A stretch of 64,000 nt of DNA, from positions 682,001 through 746,000 of the forward strand of contig OY781923.1 in NCBI GenBank assembly GCA_963677225.1, in the 5' to 3' direction. The position numbers and the translations under genes were made by a program. Under the pieces are notes generated by a model. It was not told the DNA's origin. It saw only the letters and a program-made list of their open reading frames with translations, and made no database searches. Of the stretch, positions 56,484-63,602 are shown one piece after another. Source of the DNA: SABI01 sp028532915. Its GTDB lineage: Bacteria; Spirochaetota; Spirochaetia; Sphaerochaetales; Sphaerochaetaceae. Numbering within the stretch: position 1 is the first letter of the stretch; every line of letters begins with the position of its first letter.

Positions 56484-57305
56484 ATGGGACATTGTGTAGT
56501 TGAGGCGGCTGAAGCATTGCTTGATAAAGAGATCCCCGTTCTGGACAAGGGTTTCGTCCGGCTGGTCGATTATCTGGGAAGCGACGAGAGGATAGTGCAG
56601 TCTGCCCGGGTGAGTTATGCCGGGGGGACCAAGACATATAGAGAAGACAAGGGGCTGATCAATTATCTGCTGAGAAATGATCATACCTCACCGTTCGAGC
56701 AGGTGAACTTCACCTTTCACATAAAGATGCCGATCTTCGTAGCCAGACAGTGGATCAGACACCGGACAGGAAGGGTGAACGAGGTGAGCGGACGCTATTC
56801 GGTCATGGCGGATGAAGCCTATCTGCCCGATGAAGAACACCTGAACTTCCAGAGTGCCGACAACAAACAGGGCAGAAGCGAACAGGCCCTTCCCGACGGT
56901 CTTTCGCAGCAGATGCTCGATCTGCTCAAAGAAGATCAGAGACGCTCCTTCGAAACTTATCACACACTTCTTGAAAACGATGTGGCCCGGGAGATAGCAA
57001 GGATCAATCTGCCTCTCTCACTGTACACGCAATGGTACTGGCAGATGGATCTCCACAATCTCCTCCATTTTCTGGCTCTCCGTCTCGACTCACATGCCCA
57101 GTGGGAGATTCGCGCGTATGCCGAAGAGATCTTCAAGATCGTCAAAGCCGTCACTCCCATAGCAGCCGAAGCCTTCGAAAATCACAAGCTGAACGGTAGA
57201 TCTTTCTCAAAAAGAGAACTTGAAGCGATCAAAGAGATGCTGGAGGGAAAAGAATGCCCTCTCAAAGGAAGAGAGAGGGCACTGTTCAACGATAAGCTGA
57301 AATAA
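56484..57305 (+). CDS. thyX: Flavin-dependent thymidylate synthase
   Basis: This 273-residue protein contains the ThyX motif RHRTGRVNEVSGRYS (RHRx7S) near residue 92. It uses FAD and NADPH to methylate dUMP to dTMP with methylenetetrahydrofolate. An AGGAG precedes the ATG. The dCMP deaminase at 16 kb would supply dUMP. No thyA is seen in this window. It converges with the E2-like gene, 9 bp apart. Confidence 0.93.
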   Translation: MGHCVVEAAEALLDKEIPVLDKGFVRLVDYLGSDERIVQSARVSYAGGTKTYREDKGLINYLLRNDHTSPFEQVNFTFHIKMPIFVARQWIRHRTGRVNEVSGRYSVMADEAYLPDEEHLNFQSADNKQGRSEQALPDGLSQQMLDLLKEDQRRSFETYHTLLENDVAREIARINLPLSLYTQWYWQMDLHNLLHFLALRLDSHAQWEIRAYAEEIFKIVKAVTPIAAEAFENHKLNGRSFSKRELEAIKEMLEGKECPLKGRERALFNDKLK

Positions 57306-57314
57306 GGGAGGAAT

Positions 57315-58256
57315 CTAGGCGATCTTCTGTTTCGCCTTTTTCCTTCTGTTTCTTTTTTCGGCTCTCTTCTGTTTTTTCAACTCCTTCAGAGGAGTGAAAT
57401 CGGTGACTGGTGTGATTCTCTCCATCATCTTTTCGGGGTGGTTCAGAATGTCCTGCAGAACCTGAATCGACCTGATGAAATAGAATCCGTCGGCGATTCT
57501 TTCATCGAGAGTGACACCTATATCCATCTTGTCGACGAATGAACGGTTTCCTTCGGCATCGATGGTTCTCTTACGCTGAAGCATGCCCATGGTGATGAAG
57601 ATGCTCGTGGTTCCCCATTCGTACAGATGATGGTGGGGACTGCCGAGCAGATTGATCGAGCCGAGGTTCGCGACGAAAGCCGTAGCGTGAAGGCCGTCGG
57701 CATCCCGGAGAGCCTTCGGGGCTATCCCCTTCACATCAAGGAATCTGATGATACCCACAATGGCTCTCAGAATGAACTTCGGGAAGTGCAGAAAGAAGTT
57801 GATTGCCGCATCGGTATCGTTGTCATTTCCACCCTTTCTGGAATCCTCGATCGTATTGTTTATGATCGTCGCCATCTCGGGAAAGGTCATTGTGGGTTCA
57901 AAATAGAGAATTGCCGAATGCTCGGGAGCCTCATCCGTGTAATCTTCCTTCACGACGAAATTGAGACTGAGCTCATTTCTCTGCCAGCAGTCATAGTTCA
58001 TGATGAACCGGTTGAGCTGGGGACGGAGGGCGATCGTTCTCATCACGGCACTGAGGAAGAATTCGAAGACACGGTACTGATGGTCTTTGTTGTTATCTGT
58101 CCTGTTGAGCTCTTTAATGAACTGCAGTGTCTTTGTGAGATCGATGCTGAACTTGTGATACACAAGCGACTCGGTCCTTTTGGGCATGATATATGGAAAT
58201 ATCCTCTTGTAGGGGATCAGATTGGTTACGAATGTAGCGTCATTTCTTCTTTTCAT
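57315..58256 (-). CDS. Orphan E2-like acyltransferase domain protein, no lipoyl domain, catalytic His replaced
   Basis: This protein has 313 residues from the ATG at 58256. From about residue 27 it has the chloramphenicol-acetyltransferase fold of 2-oxoacid dehydrogenase E2 cores (MPKRTESLVYHKFSID; VANLGSINLLG; TSIFITMGM). There is no lipoyl or E3/E1-binding domain. The HxxxDG active-site motif, normally DHRxxDG, reads DERIADG near residue 252, so the catalytic His is Glu. The C-terminal tail is strongly Lys/Arg-rich. It is probably not a normal acyltransferase; the role is unknown. Confidence 0.7.
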   Translation of the reverse strand: MKRRNDATFVTNLIPYKRIFPYIMPKRTESLVYHKFSIDLTKTLQFIKELNRTDNNKDHQYRVFEFFLSAVMRTIALRPQLNRFIMNYDCWQRNELSLNFVVKEDYTDEAPEHSAILYFEPTMTFPEMATIINNTIEDSRKGGNDNDTDAAINFFLHFPKFILRAIVGIIRFLDVKGIAPKALRDADGLHATAFVANLGSINLLGSPHHHLYEWGTTSIFITMGMLQRKRTIDAEGNRSFVDKMDIGVTLDERIADGFYFIRSIQVLQDILNHPEKMMERITPVTDFTPLKELKKQKRAEKRNRRKKAKQKIA

Positions 58257-58290
58257 CAATAGTTACCTTAAATTTCGATTTGTTAGCTTT

Positions 58291-58319
58291 ATTATTACAA
58301 TACAATAGTATGCTGTCAA
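58291..58319 (-). promoter_or_regulatory. Sigma-70 promoter of the E2-like gene
   Basis: On the minus strand TTGACA (58314-58319), a 17-bp spacer and AATAAT (58291-58296). The spacer contains the 10-mer ACAATAGTAT (58302-58311, plus-strand reading) that recurs at the uvrC promoter. Confidence 0.65.
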
Positions 58320-58394
58320 CTATCAACGAAAGGATGCCGAATGATAACCTCTTTTTCAGATATTTTTCTGGACAATTTCATCAAAATGTCAATA

Positions 58395-58423
58395 TTGCAA
58401 TTTTAGATAGACAATAGTATTGT
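58395..58423 (+). promoter_or_regulatory. Promoter abutting the uvrC start (leaderless)
   Basis: TTGCAA (58395-58400), a 17-bp spacer and TATTGT (58418-58423) end 8 nt before the ATG at 58432, with no Shine-Dalgarno. Confidence 0.6.
58411..58423. promoter_or_regulatory. Perfect palindrome over the uvrC -10 box (candidate operator)
   Basis: ACAATA-G-TATTGT has 6-bp arms around a central base and covers the -10 hexamer. The first ten bases are repeated exactly at 58302-58311 inside the divergent promoter. Confidence 0.55.
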
Positions 58424-58431
58424 TCTTTCAT

Positions 58432-60210
58432 ATGGAAGTCTCAGCAAAGCAGCAGGCCAGAAATCTCCCCCATCTGCCGGGTGTCTACATCATGAAGGAT
58501 GCCGGAGGCAAGGTCATCTATGTCGGAAAGGCGAAGGACCTCAGAAACAGGGTGACTTCCTATTTTCTAAGCGGAAAGGATGTGAAGACGACCTTTCTCG
58601 TGAGTAAGATCGTGACTATCGATTTCATCATCACAGGCAATGAATATGAAGCTCTGGTGGTGGAAAACAATCTGATCAAGAAATATCGTCCCCACTATAA
58701 CATCTCGCTGAAGGACGGAAAGAGCTATCCTCTCATCCGCATCACGAACGAACCGTTTCCCAAGGTGTTCAAGACCAGGAGAGTCATCGATGACGGTTCT
58801 CTCTACTTCGGACCCTATCCTGATGTTAAGAGCCTGAACGGTTATCTTGAGCTCATAGACAAGATGTTTCCACTCAGAAAATGTCAAATACCGTTGCGCA
58901 AGAGGGTCTCGCCCTGTCTCTACTACCATATCGGCCGGTGCAGCGGACCCTGCGCCGGATTGGTGAGCAAAGAGGATTACAACAAAGATATCGAGAAAGT
59001 GAAGCGTTTTTTGTCAGGAAATGATGATGAACTGATCAAAGGTGTGCGAAAAGAGATGGAGAATGCCTCCAAACGTCTCGATTTCGAGACAGCGGCCAGA
59101 AAGAGAGACCTTCTCCAGTCCCTCCAATCCGTTTCCTTTTCACAGCAGGTGGAGGACTTCTCCTATGAGAGCCGCGATTATGCTGCCTGTGAGATGCGAA
59201 TGCATCTGGCCACGGTATCGATGCTGCAGATACGTGACGGAAAACTGATGGGGAAGGCTCTATACAGAGCCGAGACTCTCGGCGACGAGACTGACACACT
59301 CCTTCACTTTCTTACCCAGTATTACAAAGAAGGGGGGAACGTTCCTCAGAAACTGTTTCTCTCCCACGATGTGGACAGCAGCCTGATAAAAACCTTTCTG
59401 AAAGAGGAGATGCATTACGATATCGAAGTGACAGTCCCGACCGAAGGAAAACATTACCGCGTGCTGCGCATGTCTAGGGAGAATGCCTCCCGTGATGTCG
59501 AAAAAAGGCTGAAAGGGAAGGAGAACCCCGAAGCTCTCGAAGAGCTGATGAATGTGTTGGACCTCGAAGATCTTCCTGTCAGGATCGAAGGGTTCGATAT
59601 CGCCCAGCTGAGCGGAAAGTATACGGTGGCGTCACTGATATCGTTCGTCGACGGCCACCCTGATAAGAAGAACTACCGCAGGTTCAACATCCGCTCTCTC
59701 AACGGAAAGATCGACGACTTCGCCTCGATCAGAGAGGCCGTGACACGCCGCTATTCACGGCAGTTGAAGGAGAACAGAAAACTGCCCGATCTGATCATGG
59801 TCGACGGAGGTCAGGGACAGGTGAACTCAGCCAAATCGGCACTGATAGCATTGGGGCTCGATTCGATCCCTCTCATAGGGCTGGCAGAGAAGCTTGAGGA
59901 GATCTATTTTCCTGATGAACGGGAAGTATTGCGTCTTCCCGAGGATTCTCCCGCGCTGCACGTTCTTATCGCGGTGCGGGATGAGACTCACCGGTTCGCC
60001 ACCAGTCTTAATCAGCTGCAGCGGTCAAAAGATGCGACATTCTCTCTTCTGGAATCGATACCCGGTGTCGGTCCCGCACGGTCGAAACGGCTGATGAAAA
60101 GCTATTCCACACTTGACGAGATTCTCAATTCGAACCCGCAGGAAGTAGCCGGTAATACCCATATTCCGTTGGAAGTGATCGAAAGGATCATCAAAACTTT
60201 GAATCTGTAG
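58432..60210 (+). CDS. uvrC: UvrABC excinuclease subunit C
   Basis: This protein has 592 residues from the ATG at 58432. An N-terminal GIY-YIG nuclease domain (PGVYIM then KVIYVGKAKDLRNRV) makes the 3' incision. A cysteine cluster and UVR segment (RLDFETAARKRD, about residue 210) bind UvrB. The RNase H-like domain (DIAQLSGKYTVAS; DLIMVDGGQGQ) makes the 5' incision, and a helix-hairpin-helix (IPGVGPARSKRL) ends the protein. Its 3' end overlaps the convergent holA gene by 20 bp. Confidence 0.95.
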   Translation: MEVSAKQQARNLPHLPGVYIMKDAGGKVIYVGKAKDLRNRVTSYFLSGKDVKTTFLVSKIVTIDFIITGNEYEALVVENNLIKKYRPHYNISLKDGKSYPLIRITNEPFPKVFKTRRVIDDGSLYFGPYPDVKSLNGYLELIDKMFPLRKCQIPLRKRVSPCLYYHIGRCSGPCAGLVSKEDYNKDIEKVKRFLSGNDDELIKGVRKEMENASKRLDFETAARKRDLLQSLQSVSFSQQVEDFSYESRDYAACEMRMHLATVSMLQIRDGKLMGKALYRAETLGDETDTLLHFLTQYYKEGGNVPQKLFLSHDVDSSLIKTFLKEEMHYDIEVTVPTEGKHYRVLRMSRENASRDVEKRLKGKENPEALEELMNVLDLEDLPVRIEGFDIAQLSGKYTVASLISFVDGHPDKKNYRRFNIRSLNGKIDDFASIREAVTRRYSRQLKENRKLPDLIMVDGGQGQVNSAKSALIALGLDSIPLIGLAEKLEEIYFPDEREVLRLPEDSPALHVLIAVRDETHRFATSLNQLQRSKDATFSLLESIPGVGPARSKRLMKSYSTLDEILNSNPQEVAGNTHIPLEVIERIIKTLNL

Positions 60211-61243
60211 CCATTGAGAGATACGAAAGAGGTCTGCTTTCAGATCCTCTGTTGATGAAGATCGTGCTGATCATCTGTTCCATCAGAAGAAGTTCCAGTT
60301 CTTTCGGATACTCTCTTACCGTTATATCATACCGGCCCAGAAGGGCAATGATCCTACGGGTATCCTCTATCGGATAGCGGCGGGATGCCTCCCTGTAGAT
60401 CTGATGATCCTTCTTTCGTCTCAAAGGAGTCTTCTTTCCCATCACCATAGCCGCAGAGGCGCTGGCCTCCCAGTCGTTGTTCTCCTCAAGCATCTCCTCG
60501 ATAGAAAGAAGTCTTCTGAAGGTCCACAACAGGCCCGAGATCAGCGCGATCGCACCTCCCGTCTGGTCTCTCATGAGCGCGTGGAATACCTGAAGGGTCA
60601 TCTCATAGCTGTTCATTGACAGATATTCGAAGAGGCTGAAGACGCTTTCGACCCTGGTATGCTGGATATACCGTTCGATATCATCTTCGGTAACATGTGC
60701 CGTACCCGAGGGAATGATGAACTGTATCAGCTGCTGAACACTCGATCTGATCTCGGCGGTATCATGTTCCACCAGCTCAAGAAGCAGAGAGACTGCCGCA
60801 TCGTCTATGGAAAGATGATATGAAGAGAACAGATTTTTCACCCAGCGGGGTTTCTGATTGTCGTACATCTCATAGAATATCTTCTTCCCTTCTTTGCTCA
60901 CCGCAGAATCAAGTTTTCCCTTGAGTCTGAAATCCTCGCTGATTAAAACGAGGGTCGCACTTTCGACCGGGTCTTTCATATATTCGAGGAGCGGACCTGT
61001 AAGCTGCTGGGGAATATTCTCCGCCTGTGAAAGGATGACCAGACGGTGATCGCTGAAAAGAGAGTTGTTCTGGAGTATCTCGAAGATCTCGCCGTTGAGA
61101 GTCTCAAACGGATAGAAACGGTGGATCTCTATCTCCTGGTCAAACTGTTTTTTCAGATTGGCTCTGATCTCTTTGAGAAAGGCGCTCTTATCTCCGGATT
61201 CCGGTCCTAACAGGGCATAGACCCTCACTGATTCAGTTATCAT
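60191..61243 (-). CDS. holA: DNA polymerase III delta subunit
   Basis: This 350-residue protein matches the delta clamp-loader subunit. N-terminal YALLGPESGDKSAFLKEI lacks a true Walker A, as expected. LVILSQAENIP and the helical collar domain (EYPKELELLLMEQM near the C-terminus) follow. It opens the sliding clamp during replication. It overlaps the 3' end of lexA by 11 bp and is last in the hprK-ptsH-lexA-holA unit. Confidence 0.85.
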   Translation of the reverse strand: MITESVRVYALLGPESGDKSAFLKEIRANLKKQFDQEIEIHRFYPFETLNGEIFEILQNNSLFSDHRLVILSQAENIPQQLTGPLLEYMKDPVESATLVLISEDFRLKGKLDSAVSKEGKKIFYEMYDNQKPRWVKNLFSSYHLSIDDAAVSLLLELVEHDTAEIRSSVQQLIQFIIPSGTAHVTEDDIERYIQHTRVESVFSLFEYLSMNSYEMTLQVFHALMRDQTGGAIALISGLLWTFRRLLSIEEMLEENNDWEASASAAMVMGKKTPLRRKKDHQIYREASRRYPIEDTRRIIALLGRYDITVREYPKELELLLMEQMISTIFINRGSESRPLSYLSMATDSKF

Positions 61244-61850
61244 AATCGCGGATGATCAGCTGCAGTTTTCCGAGGATGGTCACATCCTGGCTGAAGATAG
61301 ACCCGTATTTCGGGTTCTCGGGCCTCAGTTCGATCGAATTCGAGGTGATATAGTAACGTTTGAGAGTCACTCTGTTATCCTCTCCCACACGGGCGACGAC
61401 GATCTCCCCGTTGTTTGCACTCTGGGTCTGTCTGATGATGGCGACATCCCCGTCGAGAATGCCTGCCTCCACCATGCTGTCGCCTTCGACATGGAGAGCG
61501 AAGAAGTTTCCGCTCGATGAGAGCATTTTGGAAGGAATCTGAAGATCGTACTCTTTGTTCTCTTCTGCAAGGATCGGGATACCGGCTGCCGTCGTCCCGA
61601 TCAGCGGGACGCTGATCGTCTCGACAGAGGCCGAGGTGCTGAATCCGACGACTCCTGTAGACCTGGAGATTCCGCTGGCCGAATGGATCGCACCCTTTTT
61701 CTCAAGAGCCTTGAGATGGTCGTGGGCGGCCTTCACAGTGATCTCGAACCGCCTTGCGATATCTCTCACCGAAGGTGCGTACGAATTCATCTCAATATAT
61801 TCTTTGATGAAATTTAGTACCTCGGTCTGTCGATTCGTAAGAGCCTTCAT
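61233..61850 (-). CDS. lexA: LexA repressor
   Basis: This 205-residue protein has an N-terminal winged helix (about 1-60), a self-cleavage site Ala89-Gly90 (TTAAGIP), catalytic Ser125 in EGDSMVEAG and catalytic Lys164 in VTLKRYY. It represses SOS genes and cleaves itself with activated RecA. AGGAGGAG precedes the ATG. It is only 8 bp after ptsH, so it is co-transcribed with carbon-signalling genes. No LexA site was identified by eye. Confidence 0.95.
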   Translation of the reverse strand: MKALTNRQTEVLNFIKEYIEMNSYAPSVRDIARRFEITVKAAHDHLKALEKKGAIHSASGISRSTGVVGFSTSASVETISVPLIGTTAAGIPILAEENKEYDLQIPSKMLSSSGNFFALHVEGDSMVEAGILDGDVAIIRQTQSANNGEIVVARVGEDNRVTLKRYYITSNSIELRPENPKYGSIFSQDVTILGKLQLIIRDYDN

Positions 61851-61858
61851 TTCTCCTC

Positions 61859-62122
61859 CTATTCTTCAAATCGGTTAAGAAAGAGCTGCTCTATGGCATC
61901 TGCAGCTTCTACCTCATCACTTCCTTCAGTCGTGATGGTGATCTTCGATTTATACGCAGCTCCCAAAGTGATGATACCCATGATCGATTTGCCGTTGATC
62001 TTCATCCTGTCCTTCTCCATGAAAAGCTGTGATGAAAAGTTGTTGGCCACTTTGACGATAAGAGCTGCAGGGCGGGCATGGATGCCTGCTCTGTTCAATA
62101 CTTCCACTGTTCTTTCTACCAT
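61859..62122 (-). CDS. ptsH: HPr phosphocarrier protein
   Basis: This 87-residue protein has His15 in RAGIHARPA (EI phosphorylation site) and Ser46 in KINGKSIMGI (HPr kinase site). It lies 2 bp after hprK. With Ser46 and the kinase present, it can act in carbon catabolite regulation; no EI or EII genes are in this window. Confidence 0.95.
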   Translation of the reverse strand: MVERTVEVLNRAGIHARPAALIVKVANNFSSQLFMEKDRMKINGKSIMGIITLGAAYKSKITITTEGSDEVEAADAIEQLFLNRFEE

Positions 62123-62124
62123 AC

Positions 62125-63105
62125 CTAGAAAGTCTCCTCGTTATTATAATACAAATTTCTGGCTGATTCACTTTCCAGCCATTTCAGAACGCTCTGGTCA
62201 AACTCCTTGGCAGAATAGTAGCCCAGCTTCTTCAGTCTTTCATTTCTTGCCGCCGTCTCGATGATTATCGGGACGTTCCTTCCCGGTTTTACGGGGATTA
62301 TCAGTTTGGGTACCTCTATTCCCAGAATATTTTCGTGCATCTCTTCCCCGATCCTCTCGTAGCTTTTCGAAGAATCCCATTCCTCGAGGTGAACCATGAG
62401 CTGCACCTGTTTCTTGTCTCTGATCGACCCGACTCCGAAGAGGTTGGCGAGATTGAGAATTCCCAATCCTCTCACTTCCATGTGGTGTGCGAGGGAAGGA
62501 TTCTCTCCGCTTCCTATCAGGTAGGTATCGCTGATGTTACGCAACTTTACCGTATCGTCGCTGATAAGTCGATGCCCCCGGTCGATCAGTTCCAGAGCCG
62601 TCTCGCTTTTTCCCACGCCGCTGTCTCCGATGATCAGCACTCCGATTCCGTATACTTCCACAAGGACGCCGTGAATGGTCTTCGTGTCGGCGAAGATCTC
62701 ATCGAGCATCTGAAGAAGACCTCTGGTAAAGTCGGCCGAATCCAGATCCGTCTGCAGAATCGAGCAGCCTGAACGTTCGGCTATCTCAATGAATCGCAGT
62801 GAAGGATTGCCCCCGTCACAGAAGATACATGTAGGAATCGGATAGGAGAAGAGTTTTTCGAGACTCTTGAGATTGTTCTCGGTCTCAAGTTTTTTCAGGT
62901 ACTGCTGTTCTCCTCTGCCGAACAGCTGGATGCTCTCATAGCTGAACTCGTCGAAAAAACCGCTGAGAGGAAGTCCCGGCCTGCTGATCTTGCTCGTCGT
63001 GAGAGAACGTGAAAGACCACTTCGTCCCGCAATACAGTTCAGCTGCAGATGATTATGCTCTTTGAGGTCCAGATCCAATAGATCGAGAATTGAAAATGAT
63101 GGCAT
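62125..63105 (-). CDS. hprK: HPr kinase/phosphorylase
   Basis: This 326-residue protein has His145 in IHGVLVEVYG, a Walker A GDSGVGKS at 160-167 and the family signature EVRGLGILNLANLFG. It phosphorylates Ser46 of HPr and reverses it, sensing ATP, phosphate and fructose bisphosphate in known members. It heads the hprK-ptsH-lexA-holA unit, with GGGGG before the ATG. Confidence 0.95.
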   Translation of the reverse strand: MPSFSILDLLDLDLKEHNHLQLNCIAGRSGLSRSLTTSKISRPGLPLSGFFDEFSYESIQLFGRGEQQYLKKLETENNLKSLEKLFSYPIPTCIFCDGGNPSLRFIEIAERSGCSILQTDLDSADFTRGLLQMLDEIFADTKTIHGVLVEVYGIGVLIIGDSGVGKSETALELIDRGHRLISDDTVKLRNISDTYLIGSGENPSLAHHMEVRGLGILNLANLFGVGSIRDKKQVQLMVHLEEWDSSKSYERIGEEMHENILGIEVPKLIIPVKPGRNVPIIIETAARNERLKKLGYYSAKEFDQSVLKWLESESARNLYYNNEETF

Positions 63106-63128
63106 ACATCCCCCTTCGTTATGAGTCT

Positions 63129-63158
63129 ATCATACGCATATAGGCTAGCGTTTGTTAA
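63129..63158 (-). promoter_or_regulatory. Promoter of the hprK-ptsH-lexA-holA unit
   Basis: On the minus strand TTAACA (63153-63158), an 18-bp spacer and TATGAT (63129-63134), 24 bp before the hprK start and downstream of the hpf terminator. Confidence 0.6.
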
Positions 63159-63180
63159 GTAGTTTTTCTCTTTCAATACG

Positions 63181-63207
63181 AAAAAACCCCGGAATGACCG
63201 GGGTTTT
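63181..63207 (-). terminator. Intrinsic terminator of hpf
   Basis: AAAACCCCGG / CCGGGGTTTT with a 5-nt loop; on the minus strand it runs into six T residues, 20 bp after the hpf stop. It separates rpoN-hpf from hprK. Confidence 0.95.
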
Positions 63208-63226
63208 CGCAGTTACTATGAAGTTT

Positions 63227-63523
63227 TCAGTGATCCTGAATCTTCCCTTTCTCTTTTCTTGCCAATGCTTCGATCTTATCGACTAGCAGTTCTATTCCTT
63301 CATATAGCTCATAACACTCGGTGCTGACCATCTTGACGAGCCCCCATGAAAAATGAACTTTGCCTTCAAGATGATACCCCTGTCCAACATGCTCCTTATT
63401 CACTGTGATTGTCAAATCGTGGATGAACTTCTCTGCGAAAGCTAACTTTTGTAGCTTCTTGTCAAAAAACTCTCGTGTTGTGTCGCTCACATTGTAGTGG
63501 ACGCCTTTGATTTCTAAGTTCAT
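63227..63523 (-). CDS. hpf: Ribosome hibernation-promoting factor, short type
   Basis: This 98-residue protein matches the short HPF/YfiA fold (MNLEIKGVHYNVSDTTREF; HLEGKVHF; LYEGIELLVDKIE). It binds the 30S subunit in stationary phase. There is no C-terminal dimerisation domain as in long HPF. The rpoN-hpf order is shared with many bacteria. Confidence 0.92.
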   Translation of the reverse strand: MNLEIKGVHYNVSDTTREFFDKKLQKLAFAEKFIHDLTITVNKEHVGQGYHLEGKVHFSWGLVKMVSTECYELYEGIELLVDKIEALARKEKGKIQDH

Positions 63524-63602
63524 AGGTCCTCCTTGATACGAATCATACCTTAAAGATAAAAGAGAGGAGGGTAAAAGTCAAATTATTTGCCATCACGCCC
63601 GA

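Noticed and set aside
60404..60619. Short plus-strand ORF inside holA
   Set aside because: It overlaps conserved holA coding sequence and shows no independent signals.
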